DNA of 64,000 nucleotides from Rheinheimera sp. SA_1 (GTDB lineage Bacteria > Pseudomonadota > Gammaproteobacteria > Enterobacterales > Alteromonadaceae). How positions within the stretch are numbered: position 1 is the first letter of the stretch; each line of letters begins with the position of its first letter. A program made the translations under genes and the position numbers. Below the pieces are notes generated by a model, which saw only the letters and a list, made by a program, of their open reading frames with translations, was not told the DNA's origin and did no database searches. Shown piece after piece: positions 8,576 through 17,494 of this stretch. The stretch covers positions 1,426,001-1,490,000 of the forward strand of contig NZ_LXWK01000011.1 in assembly GCF_001669775.1 (NCBI RefSeq). The letters are read 5' to 3'.

Positions 8576-9982
8576 CTACAATGGGCTTATCTTATGTGGT
8601 AGCAACTTCGGGATCTGCCAGCACTCAGCTGCAGCAGGCTGCGGTACCGCCAGCTGCTGGGTCAGCATTTGCTCAACGATGGCGGATGCCTTTGCTGCCA
8701 TTTGAGAAAAATCATCGATACCTTGATTGGCAAAGCCGGTCCGGGTGCGGTGAATATTAAACTTCGACGAAAAGGGGCGGCCAAAGGCTTGCTCGACACC
8801 GGTTTTTCCCAACATGTAACCATATAACCCACCCCAGGTTGCGGCCGGATTATCTGAATCCCAGCCCGCCAGCACCGCTATTTTGATGGTTTCCTGCATA
8901 TCGCCTTCGCCATAAAATAAACTGACTAAACTAGCCGCAAAATTAATCCCGGCGGCAAAACAACCATTGCAGTACAGCTTTTTGCCGGTGATTTCATAAC
9001 CGTCCTCTGATTCGAGCTGATAACGCTGATATAGCTGATCTCTGGCGGCTTCCCAGGGTATCCCCGATTGATACAACGACCAGACATAGTCAAACATTTT
9101 GGCCGGATATTGGTTCGATGGCAAAGCCAGGCGCGCTTGCCGGGCGATCTGTTGCAGCTGCGGCGCCATGGGTTGTTTCGGATCCACCCCAGCGGCCAGT
9201 GCGTGCATCGCTACATAAAAATCAGCAATATCGGCAGCTTCACCATAGGCCGTGGTGCGGATCGGCAAATAGGCCAACTGAGCCGCGATATCCGGCCTAA
9301 ATGGCGCCAGAATGCCAAACAGTTCGGTGGTGAGCTGCGCGTCAATCATGTCGTAATGGGGGTTAAACGCAGGCATGCCGGTGAAGGGGGGCAGAATATT
9401 CTGTTGCATTAAATCAAAGGCTTGCTGATTGGACACCCATAAAAAATTTTCAGGTTTGCCTTCTGCCGTTTTATAGGGCGTCTTTGAGTCCTGATAAATA
9501 TGCGCCAGCCAACCGTCGCGAATTTGGCTGGCACTCAGTAGCGGCTGCTTATGGTTATACATCAGCTGCAGGTAGATGTATTCGATATCACTGTCATCAT
9601 CCGAGCCCCAGATCTCGTCTTCATCTGCCACCACCCAATCGATAGTCGCTGAGAGCTGGCTTGGAATACCCTGTCCCCAAATACTTGGCTGATCTTTGGC
9701 CTGCCAGTCCTTGCGGGTATAAAAGACCCCGGTCGGCCCAGTACCGCCAATTTTATCCATCTCGGTCACCAGTCCGGTCCAGTTCGCGATACTGAGTCCC
9801 AGCCAGAACCCATGGACCTTATCAGCGTATGTCCTTTTGTGCAGACTGTGCATTGTTGCTGGTGCCGCCTGGCATGTTGCCGGTGCGACTGCGGTCATCG
9901 CGGCATCTTGCGCCAGCACCGGCCGGGTGAAAACAGCATGCAGCAAAGCGCAGCTCAGCAGACTACAACGGCTAAATGTCAT
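8576..9982 (-). CDS. Secreted ADP-ribosylglycohydrolase-family protein
   Basis: The protein has 468 aa with an N-terminal signal peptide (cleavage likely after VLAQ, about residue 25). The body is a DraG/ARH-like fold. Metal-site motifs are DDDSDIEY at about 129 and AGWDSDNPAATWGG at about 375, which carry the Asp pairs that bind the two Mg ions. The family removes ADP-ribose from proteins or small molecules. Export to the periplasm is unusual for the classical nitrogenase-type enzyme and points to a degradative or detoxifying role. GAGG precedes the ATG. It stands alone on this strand. Confidence 0.85.
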   Translation of the reverse strand: MTFSRCSLLSCALLHAVFTRPVLAQDAAMTAVAPATCQAAPATMHSLHKRTYADKVHGFWLGLSIANWTGLVTEMDKIGGTGPTGVFYTRKDWQAKDQPSIWGQGIPSQLSATIDWVVADEDEIWGSDDDSDIEYIYLQLMYNHKQPLLSASQIRDGWLAHIYQDSKTPYKTAEGKPENFLWVSNQQAFDLMQQNILPPFTGMPAFNPHYDMIDAQLTTELFGILAPFRPDIAAQLAYLPIRTTAYGEAADIADFYVAMHALAAGVDPKQPMAPQLQQIARQARLALPSNQYPAKMFDYVWSLYQSGIPWEAARDQLYQRYQLESEDGYEITGKKLYCNGCFAAGINFAASLVSLFYGEGDMQETIKIAVLAGWDSDNPAATWGGLYGYMLGKTGVEQAFGRPFSSKFNIHRTRTGFANQGIDDFSQMAAKASAIVEQMLTQQLAVPQPAAAECWQIPKLLPHKISPL

Positions 9983-10192
9983 CGGAAAACCTCATGTAAG
10001 CACTTACAAACTACAGTTATCCAATGCGCCGGACTTACCGTCAAGCGCAAGTAGGCAGAAATCAGCAGAATTACCGCAGCGCCATTTTTACCGAGGGGGC
10101 GAAGTGCTGGCAACAACACCATATTTTGCAGAAAAAAGCGGGCAGACAAGCAGTGATAGCCCTCGCCCGCCATTGTAGTTAACGTGAGTCAG

Positions 10193-11410
10193 TTAGCGTG
10201 AGTCAGTAAGCGTGGCCGGCGCTGGCTTTGTGGCAACTCCCCGTTGATAGTCAGTTTGTTGATCCAACCGTCCTGACCAACGGGTCAGCGCCAGTGCGCC
10301 CAGCACAATCACGCCGCCAATCCAGGGGGTATCCAGCAAACTCATTTCCTCAACAATCAGCCCGCCGACCAAAGCGCCTGCCGCTATCCCGACGTTAAAA
10401 GCAGCGATATTTAAACCCGAAGCGACATCCACCGCATCCGGAGTATATTTTTCGGCCAGTTTGACCACATAGACCTGCAATCCCGGCACATTACCAAACG
10501 CAAAGGCACCCCAGACTAAAACGGTCAGCACGGCGGTGATCGGATTGCCCGCAGTGAAGGTAAAGATAAACAGCACCAGCGCCAGAGCCGAGAATATATA
10601 ACTGAGCGCAGTCACAGGCCCGGCTTTGTCGGCGAGCTTGCCACCCCAGATATTCCCCACCGCCACCGACACGCCGTACACCAATAAAATCAAACTAATC
10701 GCACCGGCTTCAAAACCGCTGATTTGCTGCAAAATCGGCGCAAGATAAGTAAAAGCAACAAAAGTACCGCCATATCCAACCGCCGTCATCGCATATACCA
10801 GCAATAACCGTGGTTCGGTCAGCACCTGTAGTTGCTTGCGTAGCGGCGCGGCTTTGGCTTGTTTTAAATTCGACGGCACCAATAAAGCACTGCCAATCAA
10901 CGCCACCATACCCAGCACCGACACAATCAGGAAAGTCGCGCGCCAGCCAAACATCTGGCCAATCCAGGTACCGAGCGGCACGCCGGTCACCAAAGCAACG
11001 GTCAAGCCGGTAAACATTAGCGCGATGGCGCTGGCTTCTTTGTCTTTACTGACCAGACCGGTGGCGATGGTCGAGCCAATTGAGAAAAACACCCCGTGCG
11101 CGAGGCCGGTTAAGATGCGCGCTGCTATCAGGCTTTGATAGCCAGGCGCCAACCAGGCCAGCAGATTGCCGGCGATAAACAGCGCCATCAGTCCCAGCAA
11201 CACGGTTTTTCGTGGAAACCGGGCGGTCAACGCCGTCAAAACCGGCGCACCAATGGCAACGCCGAGTGCATATAAACTGACCAGTAAACCGGCCGAAGGT
11301 AACGACACGCCCAGATCCCGGGCTAAGGTGGGCAACAATCCGACAATCACAAATTCGGTGGTGCCGATGGCGAACGCGCTAAGTGTCAGCGCCCATAAAG
11401 CGAGTGGCAT
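10193..11410 (-). CDS. MFS transporter of the arabinose-efflux/YdhP type
   Basis: The protein has 405 aa with 12 predicted membrane segments. The start MPLALWALTLSAFAIGTTEF is preceded by AAGGAGGAGA; a longer in-frame start at 11467 would run through an ERIC repeat and is unlikely. Family marks are IGTTEFVIVGLLP in TM1, RFPRKTVLLG in loop 2-3 and LTGLAHGVFFSIGS in TM4. It is a proton-linked drug or metabolite exporter of unknown substrate. It is divergent from a LysR gene (11612) that may control it. Its leader contains an ERIC element ending next to the Shine-Dalgarno. Confidence 0.9.
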   Translation of the reverse strand: MPLALWALTLSAFAIGTTEFVIVGLLPTLARDLGVSLPSAGLLVSLYALGVAIGAPVLTALTARFPRKTVLLGLMALFIAGNLLAWLAPGYQSLIAARILTGLAHGVFFSIGSTIATGLVSKDKEASAIALMFTGLTVALVTGVPLGTWIGQMFGWRATFLIVSVLGMVALIGSALLVPSNLKQAKAAPLRKQLQVLTEPRLLLVYAMTAVGYGGTFVAFTYLAPILQQISGFEAGAISLILLVYGVSVAVGNIWGGKLADKAGPVTALSYIFSALALVLFIFTFTAGNPITAVLTVLVWGAFAFGNVPGLQVYVVKLAEKYTPDAVDVASGLNIAAFNVGIAAGALVGGLIVEEMSLLDTPWIGGVIVLGALALTRWSGRLDQQTDYQRGVATKPAPATLTDSR

Positions 11411-11419
11411 AACAATCTC

Positions 11420-11535
11420 CTCCTTGAAGCTGCAGGGTTGTTGCCTTCGCTCACTCGCCCCAGTCACATAGGACTACTATGCTCCTGGGGTCTCGTTCAC
11501 TTGTCGCCTACCTGCAACTTCAATGATATTGGTTT
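11420..11535 (-). repeat. ERIC/IRU element 1
   Basis: This 116-bp imperfect palindrome matches the ERIC consensus in the core blocks CTTCGCTCAC, CCCCAGTCAC and GCTCCTGGGG and in both outer arms (TTGAAGCTGCAGG and CCTGCAACTTCAA). It lies in the 5' leader of the MFS gene and ends about 10 bp before its start codon, so it would be transcribed as a long hairpin. Confidence 0.85.
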
Positions 11536-11611
11536 AGATGAAGTTGCCGCGCAGTATGAGCCTTGCTACTATTTCAAAAAATAGCACAATCAACAAAACA
11601 CTTTTTCACTT

Positions 11612-12502
11612 ATGACAATAATATCGCAAACTGCCGATCTCGAAATGTTACTGGCGGTGTTCGACAGCGGTAGCTTTACCGCGGCGGCTGGTCAGCTGAA
11701 TGTGCCGGTGGCCAAAGTCACCCGTGCTATTCAACGGTTGGAAACGTCATTGCAGGTGAGCTTATTTCACCGAACGACAAGGCGGGTAGAAGCCACCGCC
11801 GATGGGCAGCTGTTTATTGAACAAGTGCGCCCGGCGCTGCAACAACTGGCGTTGGCCGAAGAGCAGCTGAACCTGCAGCAAAGCTCACCAAGCGGTTTAT
11901 TGCGGGTGGATGCCGCCAGCCCTTTTATCCTGCATCAATTAGTACCGCTGATGGCGAAATTCCGCGCCTTGTATCCAAAGATGACGCTGGAGCTAATTTC
12001 CAGTGAAAACTTTATTGATTTAATTGAAAAAAGAACCGATGTTGCGATCCGCATCGGCGCCTTGCAGGACTCTAATTTACACGCCACCTTGCTTGGAAAA
12101 AGCAAACTGCGACTGCTGGCAAGTGCCAGCTACCTGGAAAAATTCGGTACACCACAGCGCCCGGAGCAACTCGCGCAGCATCAGTTATTAGGTTTTTCTG
12201 AACACAGCAGGCTAAATCATTGGCCATTGTTGCCACCCCAAATCATCACCCCAACACTGGCCGCCAGCAGTGGCGAAACCCTGTTGCAGCTGTGTTTGCA
12301 GCATCATGGTATTGCCCTATTGTCGGATTTTATGACGGCGCCACAGCGTAAATCCAGAGAACTGATAGAAGTGTTGCCAGGTCAGCTGCAAAGCCCCCAT
12401 CCGCGCGAAAATGTGCAGGCGGTGTATTATCGACATTCCGCGTTATCGGGGCGGATCAGCGCTTTTATCCGCTTTTTGCAGCAACAGCTGATATTTGATT
12501 AA
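11612..12502 (+). CDS. LysR-family transcriptional regulator
   Basis: The protein has 296 aa with an N-terminal winged helix (about 8-65, SGSFTAAAGQLNVPVAKVTRAIQRLE), a linker helix, and a periplasmic-binding-like effector domain (about 92-295). It is transcribed divergently from the MFS efflux gene across a 200-bp gap that contains an ERIC element, so local control of that pump is likely. The effector is unknown. Confidence 0.93.
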   Translation: MTIISQTADLEMLLAVFDSGSFTAAAGQLNVPVAKVTRAIQRLETSLQVSLFHRTTRRVEATADGQLFIEQVRPALQQLALAEEQLNLQQSSPSGLLRVDAASPFILHQLVPLMAKFRALYPKMTLELISSENFIDLIEKRTDVAIRIGALQDSNLHATLLGKSKLRLLASASYLEKFGTPQRPEQLAQHQLLGFSEHSRLNHWPLLPPQIITPTLAASSGETLLQLCLQHHGIALLSDFMTAPQRKSRELIEVLPGQLQSPHPRENVQAVYYRHSALSGRISAFIRFLQQQLIFD

Positions 12503-12552
12503 ACTGGGTATTTAGTGAAACCGCGCCTGAATTTGATATCACGGAAGCCAGC

Positions 12553-13026
12553 ATGACCCCAGCCATCGAACTGCTTAAAAAACGCAATTGCCCGTTCCAG
12601 GTGCTCAGTTATCAGCACGATAGCCAAAGTTCGTCCTATGGTTTGGAAGCGGCAGAAAAGCTGCAATTAAACCCAAAGCTGGTATTTAAAACCTTGGTAT
12701 TGCAGCTGGAACCCACCGAATTGGTGGTGGCTGTGCTACCGGTCAGCCATATGCTCGATTTAAAACAGTTGGCCAAAGCCGCCGGCAGCAAAAAGGCGGC
12801 GATGGCCGCGCCGGCAGCAGTTGAGCGCAGTACCGGTTATGTTTTGGGTGGTGTCAGCCCGCTGGGTCAGAAAAAACGCCTACGCACTTTTATTGATCAA
12901 AGCGCCGAAAATTTACCGCTGATTTATGTCAGTGCCGGCCGTCGTGGGCTGGAAATTGAGATTGCGCCTGAGCAACTGCAACTGTTGCTTGACGCGAGTT
13001 TTGTCGGACTTGCCCAGGCTTTGTAG
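12553..13026 (+). CDS. ybaK: Cys-tRNA(Pro)/Cys-tRNA(Cys) deacylase YbaK/EbsC
   Basis: This 157-aa single-domain protein has the YbaK fold: the N-terminal TPAIELLKKRNCPFQVLSYQ, KLVFKTLVLQ with the conserved Lys, GSKKAAMA, and GGVSPLGQKKRL. It hydrolyses mischarged Cys-tRNA(Pro) in trans. It lies 50 bp after the LysR gene in the same direction and could be co-transcribed, though no functional link is evident. Confidence 0.93.
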   Translation: MTPAIELLKKRNCPFQVLSYQHDSQSSSYGLEAAEKLQLNPKLVFKTLVLQLEPTELVVAVLPVSHMLDLKQLAKAAGSKKAAMAAPAAVERSTGYVLGGVSPLGQKKRLRTFIDQSAENLPLIYVSAGRRGLEIEIAPEQLQLLLDASFVGLAQAL

Positions 13027-13053
13027 TGGTGTTTTCAAATGTTGCAACCCAAC

Positions 13054-13148
13054 GGCGGACTAGCCTTCGGCCGAGTCCGCCCTACTTTTTCAATTAAATT
13101 CAGACGTTTGCGTAGGGCGCCACTCACCGCGCTAGCGGTAGTGCGCCG
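13054..13148. repeat. REPIN-like pair of inverted REP palindromes
   Basis: Two short GC-rich palindromes face each other. One lies on the minus strand at 13054-13085 (GTAGGGCGGACTCGGCC...) and one on the plus strand at 13112-13148 (GTAGGGCGCCACTCACCGCG...). Both share GTAGGGCG, ACTC, AGT and CGCC at equivalent places. A 26-bp AT-rich spacer separates them. The gap 13027-13336 holds no credible gene. Confidence 0.65.
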
Positions 13149-13336
13149 GAATGCAAAAACGCTCTCATCCCAGCATGTTTCAAAGGTTAAATCTTGTTAC
13201 AAAGCAGTAACTGCCTGCCCCAATACATACACCCCGGAACCTGTTAGCTTTTGCCAGCGGCCCTTGTTGTGGGCTGGCCACTGCATGTTCAAACCCGTGC
13301 AATTTTTTTAGCTGTATCGCTACACCGGAGCCCGTG

Positions 13337-14296
13337 ATGTCGTTTTCTTTTGTTCGAAAGTCTCAAATCCCACCCCTATTCAACTGGCTAGCGAAGCGCC
13401 GCCCGCACCGGGTCGTTTTGCTGTTAACGGCCGTGCTGAGCATCATCGCCCCCGCTTACGCCGCCGAAGGCATGGCCGATGGCATATATTATCAAACCTT
13501 TGGTGAAGGTAAGCCGGTGCTGATTATTAATGGCGGGCCTGGGCTGGATAGTGAAGGTTTTGCCACTGTTGCTAAAGCGATAGCGGCCGAAGGTTTTCAG
13601 GCCATTTTGTTTGATCAGCGGGGTACCGGCCGTTCGCCGTTACCCGCTATTGATAACAGCACGGTCAGCATGGATCTGATGGTGGCCGATATGGAGAAAA
13701 TCCGAAAAAAGCTTCAATTAAAACAATGGACTATTTTAGGACATTCTTTTGGCGGCATGTTGGCAGCACATTACGCCAGCCAACATCCGGCGCAGGTGGA
13801 AAAGCTGGTGTTTTCATCATCGGGTGGCCTCGATTTGGACTTTGTCGCGGATATTCAACCGCGCATCAACCAAAAACTGAGCATCAAACAGCAAGCCGAA
13901 ATGAAGGCTTATCAGCTGAAACAGGCGGCTGGCGACTCTAGCGCAGCCACCAATGAAAAGCGGGTAAATATTCTGGCGCAGGCTTATGTGTTGGATCAAA
14001 GCAAAGCGCATCTTATCGCGGCGCGGCTAAAAGTGGTTAACATGAAATTGAATCAGCTGGTCTTTGCCGATATGGCCCGAATCAAATTTGATCACAAACA
14101 GAGTTTCACGCAATTTAAGCAGCCAGTGCTGGTGCTGCAAGGCGACCAGGACATTATCAGTATCGACACCGCCAAAAAGACCCAACATAGCTTCCCCAAT
14201 GCCCAGCTGGAAATTCTCAAAGGCTGCGCCCACTATGGCTGGCTGGACCAACCCGACCAATATTACCGGGCATTATTTACCTTTCTGAAAGCCTGA
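13337..14296 (+). CDS. Secreted alpha/beta hydrolase, proline-iminopeptidase-like
   Basis: The 319-aa product starts at the ATG that has GGAG 6 nt upstream; a GTG lies one codon earlier. The signal peptide ends around AYAAEG (about residue 45). The alpha/beta-hydrolase core shows the oxyanion strand INGGPG, DQRGTGRS, the nucleophile elbow GHSFGGM, a late Asp (LQGDQDIIS) and the catalytic His (GCAHYGW). S33-family peptidases and small-ester hydrolases share this pattern. An extracytoplasmic aminopeptidase or esterase is the most that can be said. Confidence 0.88.
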   Translation: MSFSFVRKSQIPPLFNWLAKRRPHRVVLLLTAVLSIIAPAYAAEGMADGIYYQTFGEGKPVLIINGGPGLDSEGFATVAKAIAAEGFQAILFDQRGTGRSPLPAIDNSTVSMDLMVADMEKIRKKLQLKQWTILGHSFGGMLAAHYASQHPAQVEKLVFSSSGGLDLDFVADIQPRINQKLSIKQQAEMKAYQLKQAAGDSSAATNEKRVNILAQAYVLDQSKAHLIAARLKVVNMKLNQLVFADMARIKFDHKQSFTQFKQPVLVLQGDQDIISIDTAKKTQHSFPNAQLEILKGCAHYGWLDQPDQYYRALFTFLKA

Positions 14297-14300
14297 TCAA

Positions 14301-14341
14301 AGCGACCTGCACGCCATGTTGTCACAACTGTTCAGGTCGCT
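14301..14341 (+). terminator. Hairpin after the hydrolase gene
   Basis: AGCGACCTG (14301-14309) pairs with CAGGTCGCT (14333-14341), and an inner GTTGT/ACAAC stem adds to it. There is no following U-tract. It sits just after the stop codon in a convergent intergenic region, so it is probably a transcript end or stabiliser. Confidence 0.4.
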
Positions 14342-14350
14342 CCAAGCTAC

Positions 14351-14598
14351 ACCCAAAATCATTGAAGATGCGGGTAGGCGGCAACTGAACGAATCCCCAG
14401 GAGCTTAGCAGTTCTAAGTGACTGGGGTGAGTGAAGGCGGCCAACACCCCCGCATCTTCAAGGATGACGGGTATACCCAAAATCATTGAAGATGCGGGTA
14501 GGCGGCAACTGAACGAATCCCCAGGAGCTTAGCAGTTCTAAGTGACTGGGGTGAGTGAAGGCGGCCAACACCCCCGCATCTTCAAGGATGACGGGTAT
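14351..14598. repeat. Tandem duplicated ERIC/IRU elements 2a and 2b
   Basis: Two head-to-tail copies of a 124-bp ERIC element (14351-14474 and 14475-14598) are identical base for base on reading. Each has the outer arms CAAAATCATTGAAGATGCGG and CCGCATCTTCAAGGATG, and the core AATCCCCAGGAGCTTAG and ACTGGGGTGAG. They fill the space between two convergent genes. Confidence 0.9.
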
Positions 14599-14604
14599 AA
14601 AGGT

Positions 14605-15276
14605 TTAGCCGCCGCCCTGCGCCAGCATCAGTTGCCAGACGCTTTGCGGCTGTTCGGTTTGTTGTAAAAACTGCAGCACGTCGTCGCGCGCAGCCTGGTT
14701 TTTATTCTGCGATAATTTCATTTTGGCATTGAGAGTGTTGATTGAAATGGCGATACCGACGATGGCTGCGGACAGCTGTTTTTCGTAAGCGAGGTTAGTT
14801 GCGCGATCGGATTGATGCTCAGCAGCCGTCTTGGCAAAAGAATCTTTTACCGCTTGTGGCAATGCCTTACTCGCTGCAGCCTGTTGCTTGCGTACCAGCG
14901 CCAAAGTGCTGGCTTGATCCAGCAACCGCACTGTACCGCATATTTCAACCAGACTGTAATTCCAGGTGGCGACCTGCGGTTGTTCGCGATAACACTCGGC
15001 CGCAACATAAGCATGCGGCCCCTGCACCACCACTTTGACGCTGTCACCTTGCTGCATTGCCTGTTGCAGCGCTGCCAACTGCGGGTTTTGCCGCGCCAGA
15101 TGGCAATACAGAGTACCGGTCAGCGCGGTTGGTGAATCCCAGTCGAACCACAACGGCAATGCACTTAACTGCAGATCCTGGCTTAACAACAAACCAAAAT
15201 AATGCTGCTGCAAAAATTGCCGGATAAGCTTGGGATTATCCAGCGAATAATGTGCCGGGGTGTACGTCGGGATCAT
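14605..15276 (-). CDS. PaiB-family FMN-binding protein
   Basis: The 223-aa protein has the PaiB split-barrel fold: YTPAHYSLDNP at the N-terminus, then GTLYCHLARQNPQ, VVQGPHAYVAAECY, VATWNYSLVEICG, and IVGIAISI followed by KMKLSQNK. The family is described as FMN-binding negative regulators or reductases. AGAGG precedes the ATG. It lies just downstream of a GNAT gene in the same direction, and both face a MocR-type regulator, an arrangement that suggests shared control. Confidence 0.85.
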   Translation of the reverse strand: MIPTYTPAHYSLDNPKLIRQFLQQHYFGLLLSQDLQLSALPLWFDWDSPTALTGTLYCHLARQNPQLAALQQAMQQGDSVKVVVQGPHAYVAAECYREQPQVATWNYSLVEICGTVRLLDQASTLALVRKQQAAASKALPQAVKDSFAKTAAEHQSDRATNLAYEKQLSAAIVGIAISINTLNAKMKLSQNKNQAARDDVLQFLQQTEQPQSVWQLMLAQGGG

Positions 15277-15325
15277 GTCAAACCTCTGATTATTGCACTG
15301 CGATGACGGCCGCTGCTCTCAAAGC

Positions 15326-15802
15326 CTATTGCTCGCGCTGCACCGAAAATGCGTTATTGATCGCGCTAAAACCGACTTTTGGATAATAACCCATCGCACT
15401 GGGTGCGCTTAACAGCAACTGTTGCACCTGCGGCCCGGTGGTCTCCGCCACTGCTTGTAACAACAACCGACCAATACCTTGTTGTTGTAAATCGCCGGTG
15501 ACCAGTAAATCTGAGATATAACAAACAAAAGCGCCGTCAGTTAAACAACGCGCCAGCCCGACCAGCTTGCCGTCGATGCGGGCGCTCAGCGTCAGGTTGG
15601 CACCGGCAAACAGCTGCGCCATCCGCGCTTTGTCGGTGAGTGGCCGCTTGATCCCGGACGAATGATAAAGCGCCAGATATTCATCCAGCATGGCGGGCTG
15701 CCAGCTTTCGGTTTGGATCAATAGCTTTAAACCGTTGTTGAGGATAAAGGACTGATTGTCTAAAGATTTGTCGTTAAATGACTGGCTGGTAAAACTTTCC
15801 AT
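15326..15802 (-). CDS. GNAT-family N-acetyltransferase
   Basis: The product is 158 aa from the ATG with AGGAG upstream; a longer frame to 15871 lacks a ribosome site. The acetyl-CoA loop is QQQGIGRLLL at about residue 110, and the C-terminal YYPKVGF block is typical. The substrate is unknown. It is followed by the PaiB gene and is divergent from the MocR regulator, so regulation from the shared intergenic region is likely. Confidence 0.88.
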   Translation of the reverse strand: MESFTSQSFNDKSLDNQSFILNNGLKLLIQTESWQPAMLDEYLALYHSSGIKRPLTDKARMAQLFAGANLTLSARIDGKLVGLARCLTDGAFVCYISDLLVTGDLQQQGIGRLLLQAVAETTGPQVQQLLLSAPSAMGYYPKVGFSAINNAFSVQREQ

Positions 15803-15906
15803 AAAAATCTCCTGCAAAGCCAGCTCTTGCGCTGGCGCTGAATGACTGTTCAAATACAGCTTAAAAGGCAATTGGTTCTATAAAAAGCACCAGTTTTGTC
15901 AAATTT

Positions 15907-17391
15907 ATGGATCCAGTTATGAAAATAGAACCAGACAGCATCATCTTAAGCGGCGAAGGCAGTTTGCAGCGGCAGCTGTATCAGGCGCTACGCCAGCCAT
16001 TACTCAGCGGACTCTGGCCCAGCGGCGCTTTGCTGCCGTCCAGCCGGGTGTTGGCGAGCGAACTGGGGTTAAGTCGTAATACGGTAAATGCAGCATTGGC
16101 GCAGCTGGTGGCCGAAGGGTATTTGCAAGGCCAACCCGGCCGGGGTTATTGCATCATCACCCAACTGCCGGATCATTTTTTTCAAGCACATGGTTTTCAA
16201 GCGCATGCATTTCAGGACAGCCACCGATTTTCCACGTCAAACAACAAGCAAACTGTAGCCAACACCAGCATCCCGATTCAGCCAGCAACTCCGCATAAAA
16301 CCGGTTTACTCGAACCCGGCGTCCCGGATTTGGCAGCATTTCCCTATCGCATCTGGCAACGCTTATTACAGCGCCATGCCGACCGCCCCAAGCTCGGCGT
16401 CGGTAGTGATGTGCTGGGTTACTTGCCGCTTCGTCAGGCACTGAGCCTATATTTGCAGCAATCAAGGCAAGTGCACTGCAACGAACAACAAATTCTAATC
16501 ACCGCTGGCGCGCAGCAAGGATTGTATGTTGCGGCAATGTTGGTGGCAGCACGCGGCGACCAAGTGCTGATGGAATCGCCCGGTTATGGCCGGTTGCGCC
16601 AGGCACTGCAGTTGCAGGATTTACAGATCGAGTATCTGGATGCCAGCGGCGCCGAAGGTATTTCGGCCGAAGCACTGACAAATTACCACGACTGCAAAGC
16701 ATTGTTTCTAACGCCGGGCCATCAATATCCGATGGGTGGCATTATGCCGTTGCCACAGCGGCTAGCGATTTTACAGTGGGCGCGCCAACAAGGATGCTGG
16801 TTGGTGGAAGATGATTACGACAGCGAATTCCAGTTTAAACACCGGCCGATCGCCAGCTTGCAAGGCTTGGCTCAGGGCGAAGGGGTGATTTTTGTCGGCA
16901 GTTTCAGTAAAACCATGCAACCGGCGCTGCGGCTCGGCTATCTGGTGGCGCCGGTAGCTTTGATCCGGCGTGCCGCCGAGATAGTGCAGGCAATTCACGG
17001 CGACGTGCCGCTGTTAACACAGGCTGCACTGGCCGATTTTATCAGCGAAGGTCATTTCAGCCGGCACCTGCGAAAAATGCGCAAACTGTATCAGCACAAA
17101 CAACAGTTAGCGCAGCAATTGGCGGCGCAGTATTTGCCCGATTGGCGCTTAAGCGCGATGCACGCCGGGTTGCATCTGGTGCTGCTTTGCCCTGAAACAA
17201 TGCTGCCAGATTTCGATGGCCCGCGCCTGCTACAGCAACTGGCAGCGCAAGGTTATGCACCAGCGCCGTTGTCGAAATATCAGTTTAATGGCGAACAGCA
17301 GGCGGGTTTGGTGATCGGCATCGCTAATCTGAGTCACGCCGAGCTGGAGCGTGGCTTGCAGCTGATTGCAGCCTTTCAGCATTCCAGTTGA
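15907..17391 (+). CDS. MocR/PdxR-type GntR-aminotransferase regulator
   Basis: The 494-aa protein has an N-terminal GntR winged helix (about 15-85, GALLPSSRVLASELGLSRNTVNAALAQL), a long linker of about 60 residues, and a fold-type-I aminotransferase domain. The PLP lysine is in VGSFSKTMQPALRLGYL, and the cofactor Asp is in VEDDYDSEF. Such proteins sense PLP, GABA or related compounds and usually act on the divergent neighbour, here the GNAT-PaiB pair. A second ATG four codons in is also possible as the start. Confidence 0.93.
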   Translation: MDPVMKIEPDSIILSGEGSLQRQLYQALRQPLLSGLWPSGALLPSSRVLASELGLSRNTVNAALAQLVAEGYLQGQPGRGYCIITQLPDHFFQAHGFQAHAFQDSHRFSTSNNKQTVANTSIPIQPATPHKTGLLEPGVPDLAAFPYRIWQRLLQRHADRPKLGVGSDVLGYLPLRQALSLYLQQSRQVHCNEQQILITAGAQQGLYVAAMLVAARGDQVLMESPGYGRLRQALQLQDLQIEYLDASGAEGISAEALTNYHDCKALFLTPGHQYPMGGIMPLPQRLAILQWARQQGCWLVEDDYDSEFQFKHRPIASLQGLAQGEGVIFVGSFSKTMQPALRLGYLVAPVALIRRAAEIVQAIHGDVPLLTQAALADFISEGHFSRHLRKMRKLYQHKQQLAQQLAAQYLPDWRLSAMHAGLHLVLLCPETMLPDFDGPRLLQQLAAQGYAPAPLSKYQFNGEQQAGLVIGIANLSHAELERGLQLIAAFQHSS

Positions 17392-17431
17392 AAGATTTTT
17401 ATCGGGCTTATCGAAAAAATTCATTTAAATA

Positions 17432-17449
17432 TGGATGGCCAGCCATCCA
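17432..17449. promoter_or_regulatory. 18-bp palindrome before the MTHFR-like gene
   Basis: TGGATGGC and GCCATCCA form a perfect dyad with a 2-base centre, about 45 bp before the likely start codon. The loop is too short for a good RNA hairpin, so a DNA operator for a dimeric regulator is the better reading. It does not match the MetJ box. Confidence 0.35.
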
Positions 17450-17494
17450 AACATCTGTATACTTAGCCGTATCAAGGTTACAGGTGTACAGATC

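Noticed and set aside
13039-13311. 90-aa plus-strand frame
   Set aside because: It spans the REPIN pair; the coding look comes from the GC-rich palindromes.
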